Below are positions 35,081 to 47,880 of a DNA stretch of 64,000 bases, piece after piece. The DNA lies in NCBI GenBank assembly GCA_019843655.1, contig JACDQD010000003.1:7132925-7196924 (forward strand). Direction: 5' to 3'. The translations under genes were made by a program, and so were the position numbers. Under the pieces are notes generated by a model that had not been told where the DNA came from, ran no database searches, and saw nothing but the letters and a program-made list of their open reading frames with translations. Position 1 is the first letter of the stretch, and every line of letters starts with the position of its first letter. This DNA comes from Lethocerus indicus. Lineage: Eukaryota > Arthropoda > Insecta > Hemiptera > Belostomatidae.

Positions 35081-36560
35081 GCAGTTAAGTCGTGCGCCCT
35101 TGGAAAGCCGAAACTCCCAATATGTTTGCTCAGCGTTCGGAAAGTTATTTAATCATCAGCGCCGTCTTTCTTCTCGGAACGGCCGAAGTTACTCTTCCTT
35201 CCCTTTTATCGCGATTGAACCCGAGTCATAATTACGGGAAATGGGGGTTTTCAGGAGAAGGCCGTCCAAACCGACAACCGGACCGACGCTCTCGATAGCG
35301 GGATTACCCAGGAAAACAGCGATGAACGTCCCCCCACCAGACCTTCTCCCGACCGTTTACTGGCGTCGAAGCCATTTTTTCCAAGTTCGCTGGAAGGATC
35401 ATCTCCCGGATGGAACATTCGGGATTATGGAAATCGCAATGGACAATCACTTCCTAGCTTAGAAAATTACGAAGGTCGACCAGTTTTACTTGTTCTTATC
35501 TTCTTATTGTACCGTGAGTTATATAGACGAATACGTATGTAACTCATTAGAAATATCTCCAAAATACGATGCTATTCCCACTTTAGTCATGTGGGTCAGC
35601 GAAATTTCTGAGAAGGTTGGATAATTTTGTGTACATCTCAAAGGCTGAATCTGCTGTCTATACGACCTCTGATATCTTATTCCTGCCGGTGTTCAATCTA
35701 ATCTTCAGTTTATTCAATCAGTTCAAATAAATAAATATCTGGGAACAGTGGGAAATTTTCCGATATACCCATAACGACTTTAGATAAAAATGTACTTTTA
35801 TATCGAAATAATTCACCGGAACAAAATCATTCTCATTTATTATTATTATTTTGTGGAATTATAAAAAATATTTTACCTCTATAATATTTTTCCTATATAT
35901 ATCTATTGGATTATTAAATAATTAACTACGTGACCCAGGTTTAGATCAGATCCTTCACCTCATTAATAGAACCGGAGTGGACAGGTGTAGGGATGCTTTA
36001 TCAACTAGACTAACTGGAAGGTTAGTAGGTAGCTTCAGATCAGGCCAAACGACTCAGAAGGGGGGGGTTGTAGCTCAAACAGGTGATAAAATTAACATGT
36101 TTTTAAGGTCGATAAAAAGCTAACCCGACGGCGAGTTTCGGTCTATCAAGTCGGTTGGGAAGTCAGATGGCCCGGGGGCGGCCGGGGGTGGTGCAGGGTT
36201 TAATTTGGTCCCGGGGAGCGGATATTGCATGCGGCGTGTGCTCTGCCAAATAACACAGATGGGGGAGAGGCGGAAAAAGAAAGGGGGGTGGGGGCGGCGG
36301 CGGCAAAACAAACACGGGGAAGAACGACGCCCAGAAGGGAGACCGACCCTTATGAGGGGGTGATTCCATCCCCTTATTTCCAACAATAAATACAAACTAA
36401 TATTCGTGTTATTGAACGTTTGAACAGTTCGTTCCTAACTGAAAAAAATCCAATTATACGAGTGCTCTATTGCCGGGCGGTCAGTGTTAATATCGTGCGG
36501 CGGGGTGGGGAGTGGCATCTCAATGAGAGTGCTGACAACATTATAATGCCAGATCGGCAT
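35081..36560. promoter_or_regulatory. Two candidate islands around AT-rich DNA
   Basis: CpG-rich blocks at about 35090-35470 and 36110-36540; the interval between is AT-rich and holds an ATT triplet run near 35836-35850. The second block has a purine-rich stretch (36250-36320) with long G runs, so its minus-strand frames give proline-rich translations that are compositional artefacts. Confidence 0.25.
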
Positions 36561-37130
36561 CCAACATGCTTATAAATTCGTATTTGTCCTACCAAGTACT
36601 CTGGTCAACCCGCAACTAGTCGAATATTTTTCTTCAAATATCGTGTTTTCATCGATACTAGATTTTGTTTAATCAAGTTTTTGTGAACAGCCACCATAAG
36701 GTAAAATGAACATATTCGTACGATATACGTGACAAAATCTGCCGACATATTTGTTTGTAAAGTTATCAACCGTTATAAATTATCAACCGTCCAGATTGAA
36801 ATAATAAATTATCATTATTAAAAACCTAAGAGCGCATTATTAAAAAGTATAAATTATGAATAAAGGATAGAGGTTTAATTTTTGAAAATGTCTTCCAAAC
36901 GATTAATTTTTCGGAAAGATAAAGACTCAAACGTACAACGCCCTTGACTTTTTGCAAAGGTTTAAACTGGATTGTAATTTGATCGTTTTCAAATTTTCTT
37001 CCACTGAATAAAAGTCACCAAAGAGATCTTTGGGATATTTAGAGACAACGTAATGTGTGAGTGGCAGTGGTATACTGCTGTACATGTTTTCGATCATTTT
37101 TTTACGGTATTACGTCTAGTTGTAATCTAT
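36561..37130. other. AT-rich non-coding stretch
   Basis: No open frame of note, repeat or RNA gene seen. Confidence 0.5.
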
Positions 37131-39780
37131 TTCAGGTCTTGTTTTTCTTTTTCGATTCGGATGCGATTTTGCGCTCCGGCTGACTCCAAGTCACTCCAAG
37201 GCCCCCTAAAAAATGTCTGGTCTTCCACTTCCACTTGTCTCCCCCCTGATTTTCAGGCGTCGTGCACAGTGCCCTAAGCGGTGTGGACGAGCGAGTCGCG
37301 AAACAGCCCGATAATCCCCCGAAAAAGATAATCGGGCGGCGGCCTGAGGGCGTTCAACTTTGCCGAAGTCTTCAACCTGTGGGAAACTTCCAACAATGGT
37401 GTACCGCCCTCCACCCCCCTCCCCTCTAGGCCCGCGTAATTGTCCACCGGCCCGTGAGATGATAAGGAATACATACGCAATTATGAAATTATAATGTTAT
37501 AATTAACATAAATTTTTATAACGACGCCGTCCCGGGCTTGTTGCGACTTGGCTGGCGCATAACTGTCGGCTAACTTGGCCTCCTCTCGACGAGATGATAA
37601 ACGCGAAATTACAGGCGCAGATAAAGTCAGCTGAGGGAACGGCAATTTATTTACTTTCACAGCTGAGCAACGGTCCGTTTTGATGCGTCAACTGTTAAAA
37701 AGATTCTAACTGCGGAATGTGTCCCAAATTTCGAGATGTTATCTCTCTTGAGATAACTCTCCCCATTGGCTTAATCAGTCGCGGATAGGTGAACACTCGC
37801 GGTATCACAAACACGGTATCTTAAGTTTCCATAATTTTTTATTGAATATTAAAATCAGCCAATTCCGCACAATTCTGCGTAATTCAATGACGGCCAGTTA
37901 TATCGTCAAATAATGAATCAGTTCTTCGTACAGTGTAGTCTGTCATTGGCGGGCGGTAATTTCAAAATGGCCCCTAATCACGACACTTGAGCGCTGGAAA
38001 AACAAGTAGACGATTGCATGTCGTTTCTCATCGCGTGTAAGAGCGGTCTCGTCCCGAGTAATATAGCTTTATAATTCGGTAAGTGTTCGAGGGGTGAGGG
38101 TAGGGGAACGGGCGATTACAGGCGCCAAAGGACTCTTCTGAGCCTCGCCGTTGACCGCGTATTTATTGCATTATACGCCAGTTTGCACAATAAATTATCC
38201 TCTTAGTTTTCATTCGCATATATCATTCGTTGGGGGGCGTGTTAAAAATCACCAACATTCGGATTATGGTACTCGGAGCGTTCTTCTCTTCTCGGCTGTG
38301 CGGGATGCGAACGATGCGGGTGGACGCCATTAGAGTGACCCGGGAAATTATGCCAAAATTTCGTTCGGCGAAGCGGCCATGGCCGGGCCAGTCACGGCCT
38401 TTATTGGGTAATTGTCCATAATAATTAAGTATAATCGACTCCAGATGGATACTTAAGGGGTCACTTAAAAGGACCTCGGCGCGGAGCCGTCGCGACGAAA
38501 GTTTAAAAATTCATTCCGCCAAAAACGATCTCCCTATTATTTTCGTAATTGTTCTTAAATCGGCAGTAATTATTAATTTAGCGATGCGCGGATGATTTAG
38601 ATTACAGGGAGCTCCAGCATGGGTTCGGCAAACCGTTATCGGTGACACATACCTGCGCGCCGGTCCCCAAATCCGATCGTCATGAAATGAGTTCAGGCGA
38701 AGTCCGGATTAAGACGTTTATATTCAGTTGGGATTTCGCGGCGGCCGTTTCTTCTTATTGGAATCATTTCCGCAACTGAATACCGTTCGAGTCCGGCGAT
38801 CGAACTTGGCAAGGTTGAATCGAGGTTCAGATTTGGATCGTGGATAGCTAAAAGTGGTAGAACCGACTATAGTTTATCTACGTGTCAGCTGATGTTGTAA
38901 TTCGGCCCTGTGTAAATTTCTTTTTCTCGTTTACTCTATTGCAAACAGAGTTTCGGTGCCAATTAGGCATCGTCGGACTATCACGAAACTGTTGTACTCA
39001 GTTGGAGAGGAGACTTTTTTCAGTTCATGCGTGAAAGTGTTGTCAATAGTGCTCGGCGATTGAAAATTGAAGCGTTATGAAATTCCGAACAATCACGGTC
39101 TCTAACACTTTTAGCCTTAAATTAATATTTACTTCTAATGGCAGTATGCATTCATCGTAGTAATAATGTTCCATGATTTCGTCGGAGGCCATGTGTCTGA
39201 AACTAAAAGCGCCGTCGAAATCAGATAGCATAAATTTAATTCCTAATATATGTGAAAACGCGTAGTACCTCTACACTATCGAGGATCGTTTTAAAGCTTG
39301 TAGTGATGAGATAGTGTGGAGGATACGGTCGGGGCATGGTATCTGCTTGGCCTTGGAGCCGGCACTGGGCACCCGCTGCGGGCTGGCTCATCACCGGACC
39401 ACGATCCCGGCTATTTCCATAATTCTTGCCGTCCGTTTTATTAGACGATTTCCTGGTTGTTGAATCATACTATTAATAATTGGCTACGAGCGGTTAAAAA
39501 TAATTTCCAGTCTGTTCGTTCACCGTATCCGTCGGCGACCCGGAAGCGCGGCTCATCGTCTATCGTCCTCCCCCGTCTCGTTTTCCCCGTAAAAATAAAA
39601 ACAGACGCCTAAAACTTTTAAGCCGTGAGGCCGGCTATAACTCACCGTAATTCATCTTAAGGTCGCATTAGTCGAGCGGCCGATGTCGTCATGAAGACGT
39701 CAGCCGGCCTCTTCCGTACCGTTGACTAAATTGCAGGGTTCGCGCCCTCTCTAAAGGGAAGATCAAACAATTAATCATCG
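37131..39780. promoter_or_regulatory. Run of candidate regulatory islands
   Basis: CpG-rich blocks at about 37140-37680, 37990-38480, 38590-38850 and 39300-39750 with short AT-rich gaps, the longest near-continuous island run in the left two-thirds. Words of homeodomain type (TAATTATTAATTTA near 38566) alternate with CGCG-rich parts. No frame exceeds 75 codons. Confidence 0.25.
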
Positions 39781-42600
39781 GCGAACACAATCTAGCGTAT
39801 GAATAATTTATCTCGCGAATCTTCATTGTTACCGAGAGTCAAACGAGCTGATCTTCATCTATACTTTTACGAATATAATGAGATTAAGAGTTGTTTAGCA
39901 ATAAAGACTGTCCTTCGTTCGTACATCGCATATTTAAACATTTAAACTCTTTTCTTTAGAGCATGCGCTTATGACAAAAAAATTTATCGCGATAAAAAAA
40001 ATGTTTTTTCAGGCATTCCTTTCCCTTTAGAGAATGAAATTACAGAACTAGTGCTTTACCCGTACTCAATGTCGGTAGGCGAATCGATACAATTTTAAAT
40101 ATTGGAGCGAGCGGTAGGCAAAAGAAGAGGAGTGGTTGTGTAAGACGTGGGAACGGAGCGCCGACGCGCTTTGGCATCCGCCCCACAAACCTCGCTCTTC
40201 CCTCCAACTGCTGCTGCTGCCACACACCGCACTACCACCACCGCCGCCGCCGCCACTATTACCCGGTAAAGGGGACAGAATGCCAGCACATCCCGCCTAA
40301 TAATAATGAATAACCTGGGCCACGATTCCCGGTAGCCGTTTCAGAAAAAAAAGAAACCCATCTTCACTCTTCATCCCCGTTCGCTTACCGAACCGTTCAC
40401 AATAGTCAGATTTGAATCCATGCCGCAGGACCACGTAATTTCTACTTTCAAATATGTCAGTATAACTTTTCTTATTCCTAATTTTCTGAAAAAATTCAGA
40501 ATTGTCACGAGTGCCGGGAATGCCATCACCTCTGTGGCTTATCTGTCCACTCTCACCGATTTTACTTCATAGTGATATTGCGAGTATTATATACAGACAC
40601 CTGCACAGCATAAGATAAGTGACCATTTAATTACCGGAAAGTAATTTGTTCACGCGCGATTATTTCTGAGAAAGTTTTTTCGTTCCTACTAATTTTATAC
40701 AACTGCCTTGAGTTATATTATAACGCCATTTTTCTGGAGAGCTTTATTTACAGCCATATTTCCCGAAGGGGAACCGCTTTATTTAGAGACCCGAAGCTAC
40801 GGACATCGTGTTATTCCGAGGAACAGGTTTCGCCTCGTCGGACCGGCTGATGCTTGTACCAGAGTGATACCGAAGCAACACTGAAGAAACAGCGAGGAAG
40901 AACCGCAGAGTAAATAAACGACGGGAGACAAAAAATCTGAAGAAAGCATATTAAATTATTTCATTGCTATTATATACAACACCCGTAAAAGTCCAAAAAA
41001 AATCCTACAGTGAATTCTTCTTATAATATGATAGCATTATAAGCAACGTTCATTACCAGTTAACGACCGCCTAACAACAAATCGTAGACAACCAAATCGT
41101 CCCGTGTGGCCGGCCGAACAGGGTCCCGGTAGGCCCACGGAACGCCTAATTATTATTAATGCGCCGGGTAAAATATGTGGAACATTCTGAACACAACAGC
41201 CCATAAATTAGATTCAAATAGCCTAATAAGTATTCATAGAAATGCTCCCGTGCCATACCGCCGGCTGGAATCCACGTTTGTCTGTTAATTCTGTCTTTGA
41301 GACAGAAACAAACCGACGAGATAAGTGTACAAATGTACGTACTTTCGGCCCGTTTCCGCTTTTTAAACAATTCATACGTTGTCCCACATTCCATTCATGA
41401 TATCATGACGGTGAAGGGGAGGGAGGAGAACATAGTAATGTTGCATTAAAAAATTAGAAAAGCAATCGCCGCCTTTTTTCCTTTTCCTCATATTTGGGTA
41501 CATTGTTTTCACGTAATATTTGATGAAATACTACATAATTTAATCGAGAGTGAACTAGGACCATATTTAAGACTCGAATATACAATTTTTTTTCTTTATA
41601 AACTGAAGCAGAAATGAAGATTGGGGCTAGTTCAAATCGAAAACTTACCAGCAACTAAGTGGGGAGTTGGATTAAAATAATGAGAAAAAATGTGATCATA
41701 GTATTTCCTTTATGTAGTACCCTTATTTCTGTATTTAGTGCACTCATTTATTTAGCACTTCTGTGCATTTTATTCCAGTACAGTCAGACACTAAATGACG
41801 CGTAAACTAAAATATGATAGAATATAATTAATTATTACTGTACAGTGTAATAAACCATTCCTTCTCATATGAAATGCTGCTTGCATTGAAGGACACTGCT
41901 CTTTGGCGTACCGAAGCGTACTGTGTGGATAAAAAAAAGAGGACGATACCGAAAATCGGGGGTGATTGTGATGGAGTGGAAGCAGCGGGACGTGGTCCTT
42001 TATCCTCCTGACTTAACAGGGTCATATCTGCCGAATAAGCCGAGGGCCAAATATTCCAGCGTCTTCCCCGACCCCCTTAGCACTTGTCCTACACATCTAT
42101 TGAACAGTTCGCGCACATCTGGTTTTGAACAGTCACAGCATATTAATTGTATCGACCTGGAATTGCTTTATTATTGTTGAATTCTAGTTCTATCGAATTG
42201 TATAACTTATTGACGCCATCCGGACTTTATAGAAACTTCTACCGGTTTTACTAGATCACGTTATTATTATTACGAACGTCGAGATCCAAATTATGACCGT
42301 CTAGAGAGCACGAATTATCGAGAACGTTTTATCTCAGAGAGGTATCAGAATGTACTACGAACCTCGTCCGACAAGCTCTCAAGTTAATTCTTACCGAAAA
42401 TAAACCTGAAATAAATATTCATGACGTAACTCTCTGGCAAGTACCAGTTATTTACGTTCTAATTAAGCGCAGAAATTGTCGGATGACAATCGTCTAAGCG
42501 TCTAACCCGAGAACGATAAATCTAGAAACAAACCATCTATCGGACATAAACAGATAATTATTAATACTGTAACCGCTCATCTATCAGCGTGACACATGGC
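39781..42600. other. AT-rich DNA with a triplet-repeat patch
   Basis: A GC-rich patch at about 40100-40330 carries (CTG)4 at 40208-40220 and an ACC/CCG triplet run at about 40231-40255. On the minus strand they translate to alanine/valine runs in a 64-codon frame; no exon is supported. Elsewhere AT-rich with no recognised feature. Confidence 0.4.
40208..40255 (+). repeat. (CTG)4 and (ACC/CCG)n triplets
   Basis: Short imperfect triplet runs separated by a CA-rich spacer. Confidence 0.8.
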
Positions 42601-43720
42601 TACGTTTCGACATATGCAACAGGACACAACCGGAGTAATTAATGGCGGCTGTTTCGAATGAACTCTGTTCCGTAGGCAGTTTTCAAAACTGGACAATTCG
42701 AAAACCCGTACCCGGATAGGGCCCAATTGGATTAGATTCTACCCGAATCTAGATCGCTAAGCCCGCCAGCGATTCGGTCGTGAAATATTACCGGTCATGG
42801 ACTTCCGGTTTTGTCGCGTACGTCGACCCTGGCCCCGAGCTGAGCTGCCACAGTCACCACTCGAAGCCGAATCTTGTCCAGACCTAACTGTGGGTAAAAA
42901 AATGAGAAACCCTTCTGGACTGAAGTTTCGCAACAGTTGCTCCTTCAAACTCCAAGGGGTTCGTCCAAACAAGTAGAAAATAATCACTGTAATAAAACAA
43001 ACTATTCCAATATATAAGGCCTTATATCGTTCTTCTGTTGGGGTTTGATTTTTCACCTCCAGCATATAGACCGTGAAGATAGCAAAAAATAACGTCCAAT
43101 GTCCATCGACAAAATAACCCAACAGTTTTTCTAAGAAGAAACATTATCACTCCAATTTCAGAGCAGGTCTCGTCAAGTGTTCCAGTCCGGACGAAAGGAC
43201 TTGGCTTTTGAAATAAAGCGAAGTATTAAAAAACATCGTACGTGTCGTCGATGTGCAATTTTTTTTTCTTGTTGAGTAATTGGGCAAACGGCGTCTTTTA
43301 AAGAAGTTTTTAACTTTCAGTGCCGTTAGAGTGGTACAAAGGCTGACTCCGGGAGGCTACCGACCGGGCGGAAAGAATGCGGTTCTCACCCGGGAGAGAG
43401 AGAGAGAGAGAGAGAGAGGGATGGATTGAGAGAGGGTGGGAGGGAGAGAGGAAAGGCTGCCGATAACCGGGCGGCGTGAGATATGGAGTCCGTTCATTAG
43501 CATCGCATTAATAGCCCATCGCCGGGTGTCCACCCACGCTCTCTTATCCACCCCGACGCTACAGCAACGTTCCTTACAACGACGTTTCAACCCTCGACTT
43601 CAGCAATTTTACCGAGTCAGCTGGCTGGCATCGACCCCACAATGTGGCCCCACTAAATTTCATTTCGCGTGATCATTTGATTGATTATAGACTGGCCGCG
43701 GTAATCTTGCCGGGTGGTAC
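42601..43720. promoter_or_regulatory. Candidate islands with possible minus-strand exon
   Basis: CpG-rich blocks at about 42640-42880 and 43330-43720. The first has GGATTA (an Otx/Bicoid-type site, 42729-42734) overlapping a hairpin TAGATTC/GAATCTA (42733-42739, 42745-42751). The AT-rich centre carries a minus-strand frame with two hydrophobic segments, discussed among the findings; I do not annotate it as a gene. Confidence 0.25.
43394..43419 (+). repeat. (GA)n microsatellite
   Basis: A perfect GA run continuing into GA-rich sequence to about 43454. It sits inside a CpG-rich island, so its GAGAG words could be functional, but this is unproven. Confidence 0.95.
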
Positions 43721-43896
43721 TTTCAGCACTTTCCATATATGCGCAGTGTGAAGTTTCAGAGTAAACATGCTACACAGTCCCGTTTCCATATAGAGCATAA
43801 TACTAGGTATGTATTGTGGAATACAAAAAATCTTCATTATGTTATATTATTACAATTAATTTACTTATTATTGAGAATTTTAAGAACAGAAATAAT

Positions 43897-44008
43897 AAAC
43901 TTATATATTTGTTATTTATAAGTTTCTGAGTAAAATATATTTCAAAAGTAATAAATGCCGAAAACCAATTATATGTTGGTTCTTTAGTCTTAACTAGTTA
44001 GGACTAAA
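43897..44008. other. Three consecutive inverted repeats
   Basis: AAACTTATA/TATAAGTTT (43897-43905, 43917-43925, loop 11); AACCAA/TTGGTT (43963-43968, 43976-43981, loop 7); and a 26-bp palindrome at 43983-44008 around TAACTAGTTA with a single T-G mismatch pair. The last two are one base apart. Confidence 0.45.
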
Positions 44009-45098
44009 AATACAATTCACGTAAATGTCCACAGTAAAATACTTTCAGTCACAGCTTCGGTTTAAAAACGTAGAGAGAATCTAAATTAAAAAAAAGAATT
44101 GTTGGACATTCGCACATATTTTGCACATTGTCGTTTAAATTCACGGCCGTTTATCTAGCTAATGTAATGAAGATTTATGGAGGACGAGCAAAGGAGAAGA
44201 CACTGCTCATAAATTTGTTGTCTCTATCTAATTCGACTGTGACCAAGTCCGTTTGATGAATGTCCGTTGGTACTCAGCCGCGGCCATTAATTAAACATCT
44301 AGTTGTTGCTTTTAAATTATTGGACATTAATCACAACTTTAAAAATACCTTTCGGACGATTAAAAAGAAGTTGGGACCAGATATAAATAGACCACTTTTA
44401 ACAGCCATTCCGGTCACGCTCCGTTTAATGACCCCCCTGTCAGTTTTTTTTTCGCGGCTGCAGGTAAAAAATTACAAATTAGAGAACACGTTATACGGGC
44501 ATGGGCTTTTAAACAGTAATTAGTACATAGTTCTGAACATTACCGCGCTTCATGCACAGTCAAGAAATGGAACCGCGTGTTGTAATATTACACAATGGTA
44601 CAAAATTAAATATAATTCGTGTTTTAACAAGGGTAAATATTTACATTCACTGTCAGATGGGTCAAGGAACACCTTCCGCCCGACGTAGGAAGGTACCCGG
44701 GCGGAATTCATTTGGACCTACCGCGGCCTTCCATTTCCGAATCGTTATGAAGTCATCATATAAATGTTTAACAAACACATGAATATTTAACATTTGTTGA
44801 GATTTACCTCGCGGTCTCGCTTGATTTAAATATTGTTTTCCATTTCCACGTCTATCGGCCAAATAGGTGGGTTTCATTAATAATTCGCAATCCCTTTTCG
44901 TCCATTTAAGTGGTGCGAAATTTCTGGTGAGGTATCTCAATCAAGCTCTCGGCATATATAATTCCTAAATAAATACATTCGAATTGAAATCTCGTTTTTC
45001 AAATATTTATTCCCACATCGCCCTTGACAGAATTAATAGCAAGAAAGGATTTCCCAGCTATGCACTGTCTCCGGACAAATGGATTAAGGTTTTCCCTC

Positions 45099-45220
45099 CC
45101 GTCAGTAGACAAGGACAAGGTATAATAACTTCGGCTCGGAAACGAAAAAAGTACCCCAAGGTATTTGCGGAGAAGGGTAGCAGGAAGAATGAGCCTACCA
45201 GGATGAATACATTAGTTCAG
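45099..45220 (+). repeat. Diverged dispersed repeat, copy B
   Basis: Blocks CCGTCAGTAGAC (45099-45110), GGCTCGGAAACGAA (45133-45146), AAGAATGAGCC (45185-45195) and ATTAGTT (45211-45217) match copy A in order and strand. Spacing between the second and third blocks is 28 bp longer than in copy A. Confidence 0.45.
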
Positions 45221-46179
45221 ATATTCATCCTAAACTCACTCCTGCTAAAAATAAGAGGGAATGAAGCGAAAAAAGAAGAAAATAGACGAAATAAGAGCTT
45301 AAAGCTGAATACTTAATCTCCTTAGCATAGACCGGGAAAGCTGGCTCCATTAACGGATGATTTGGCTTTACCTTTGTTCGAAGCCGGGCTAAATTATCGG
45401 TAGGGAGAGTGGGAGAGGAGATTAGTGGATGCGGAGTGAGAGGAGGGCGGGTGTGTGATGTGATGATGGTCGGTGGTTTTTCATAGACAGGGGAGTGGAT
45501 GATTTGGCAGTCTCTTTATGGCTGGCCGGGATGAAGAAGGCTCATCTCGGGGGCCGTTCGGCTCCCCATTCACCGGCCGGACCTCTTTCTAAAGAACACG
45601 CGCTCCGGCCCCGGCTACCCGGGGCCCTATTCAGAGGCCCCTACCACGTGACCGCTCCCGCCCGGGTAAACCCGATCCCCGCCTATTGATACGGTCCATT
45701 CACTCGGCCCGATTCTACATAATTGGACCCTGCACGCCCACGCCCGTCCGACCCCAGATTTCACACTTCTATCGGAATCAATCCCCCGCAAGTGTTGGAC
45801 ACCCAGACACCATTTTCGCCAAACCTTATTCAACTTGCCTATTCCGAGAGTTTTGGCACATTCCGAGTCCTTCGTCTAAGAACTGCTACCCCAACGGGTT
45901 ACCACGGCTCGCGGTACCACAAGGGGACAATAGACCACTCCTTAGAATTCGTTCCAAAAGTAAACGTTCTTCAACAGAAAGTATAAACATAACGTAAAAA
46001 GTGAATCGGTGACGCATAATATTATACAAACGGCCGAAGCTATACAAACCAAAGGGAAAGGGGATAACGCTTAGTAATACAATTCTTCCAATATATAAGG
46101 GATAATAATTTTTCTCCTTTGTTTACGGCGCTTTCCTCCTGGGAACGTGTTGGAGGAGAGAATTATTGGGAGGAGAGCG

Positions 46180-46207
<28 letters not shown>
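46180..46207 (+). repeat. (GA)n microsatellite
   Basis: A perfect dinucleotide run inside a longer purine-rich stretch (about 46150-46218) within a CpG-rich island. Confidence 0.95.
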
Positions 46208-46212
<5 letters not shown>

Positions 46213-47459
46213 GGGAGGCCGCATAAACCGAGAGGCAATCATGTGATTGGCGGTGACTATTTATAGTAACTTGGGAGTCCCCGCGTGCCATCTGCTAGAC
46301 CCCCGTCACGCGATTCACCGCCCAACACATATTAACGCCGCTCCCCGCCACCAAACCCCGATGCATTATTTCAGCGTCCCACCTCGCCTTAAAACATTCT
46401 GACATTCCGACCCCGCCGCAAATTAACAGAGAGGGGTTGTGGTTATCAAATTGAAGAACTGGGCGGCCTCCTCGCATTAATCCCGCGCCATTTCCATACG
46501 ACAGGTTGGATTCTTCTATAGGGCTATTCTGGAATTGAAACAGACTTCTCCGTCGATGATATTAGTTTGGCCACTTGTTGGGAAGGTTTGGAACACCTTC
46601 ACTCGTAAAGTTTTATCTGTCGCTACCTATTTCGTGTTAAGCAAGACAGCTTGTGGGGGGCACTTGTGTATATCGGCTGAAGGTGATACTGTCAACACTA
46701 TTACTGCACTTCTTTGTTTAGCTCATTCAATCGTCCGGTCGGCACTAGTGAAAGGTTCGCTATGTGCCTTTTTATAAATAATGGAATGCTATTGACGACA
46801 GCGCAATGAAACCTAAACGAACACGTGAATGGGGATTGAGAATCGGTGTATATCATACTTTGGATCGGTAGACTGTTAATATTATGGGATGAGAATGGTT
46901 GCAATGGTACAACACAAAATCGAAAACGTTTTCCTCAAAAAAACTCCTGTAAATTTATGGCGCTCCGAGCCCTGCATGTATATCTATATAGATTATCACA
47001 TTGCTACAGACAATTTATACTTTCGGAGTATAGAAGCTGAGTAGCGATTCCGAGATTGCAGGAATAAGTCCTTATTTATTCCTTATTTTAACTCTGCGGA
47101 GAACGGCCTTCGGTGTATTCTCGGCGGACTAATTGGGAAAGTCGTAAAACGTTTTTACTCATTCCTGTTAGGATCTGGACAAAGCTTCCATCGTGGTAAA
47201 ATGATACACAATTTGAAGTGTATTCTATAATCATCGGTTGCGTAAACTTTGACATCGGCGATGTTGATTATGCGAATGAGTTGGCAAGTGTGGCCGATAC
47301 TTGAAACGCATTCCGCCTCGATTCTAAAAATGGTAAAACCGCATTCGGCATTCGGGTTTATTCTCGGCGGCGGAGAGTTCAGTCGGGCGGACTCTGTGGG
47401 ACCTGCATTTCCTGCAGGGAGGAGGAGGGGGGTGGCCCCTCTCGCAAACCGGAATGGGG

Positions 47460-47485
47460 CCCGGGGGAACTTCTCTTCCCCCGGG
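47460..47485. other. 10-bp GC hairpin
   Basis: Arms CCCGGGGGAA (47460-47469) and TTCCCCCGGG (47476-47485) pair perfectly over the six-base loop CTTCTC. The palindrome GCGGCCGC adjoins it. Very stable if transcribed; no T run follows. Confidence 0.6.
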
Positions 47486-47880
47486 GCGGCCGCCTAACCG
47501 GCTCCGCCGACTGTAAACCGCCGCTGCCAATGAACTTGAGTCGGTTAATCGCCGACTATTACCCCGGCCGGCGGCCAATCAAATCCCACTTCTTATGCAA
47601 ATCCGCATTTTTAATCAATTAGCCGGCAGGAGTCGGAGCCGGGTGACAAAACCGGTAAGGGACGTTGAATCCTAAGGGCCGGCCTTAGAAGCGCGAGCAG
47701 TCACCAATAACTCCCGACGCCCGAATTGTTTTTCATGTTGCATAAATTAGGGCCGAACGTCCGTGACAACGCAGCGACAATTGAACAATCGCTTTAGTTA
47801 ATGAAGCCCGCCACTAATGAACACGACTTCCTGGTACGCTTCCTGGGCCGCAATAAACATTGGAATTGAAGGACATGATA

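Larger units (their letters stand above)
43721..45330. other. AT-rich DNA with clustered hairpins
   Basis: Three successive inverted repeats lie at 43897-44008 (listed separately). A small CpG-rich patch is near 44650-44730. The frame 44984-45316 (+, 110 codons) is lysine- and arginine-rich, overlaps repeat copy B and is unrecognised. Confidence 0.4.
45331..47880. promoter_or_regulatory. Large run of candidate regulatory islands
   Basis: CpG-rich blocks at about 45400-45700, 46140-46510 and 47330-47860. They contain a GA microsatellite, a strong 10-bp hairpin (47460-47485) and a POU octamer, ATGCAAAT, at 47595-47602 followed by TTAATCAATTAG. No recognisable peptide. Read as cis-regulatory DNA by composition. 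Confidence 0.28.

Noticed and set aside
36120..36395. Proline-rich minus-strand frames
   Set aside because: They are translations of a G-rich simple stretch; no exon signals.
14867..39750. Two CTCF-like 9-mers (AGAGGGCGC at 14867-14875 plus, 39742-39750 minus) in facing orientation
   Set aside because: About two matches to this degenerate word are expected by chance, and the wider motif does not fit.
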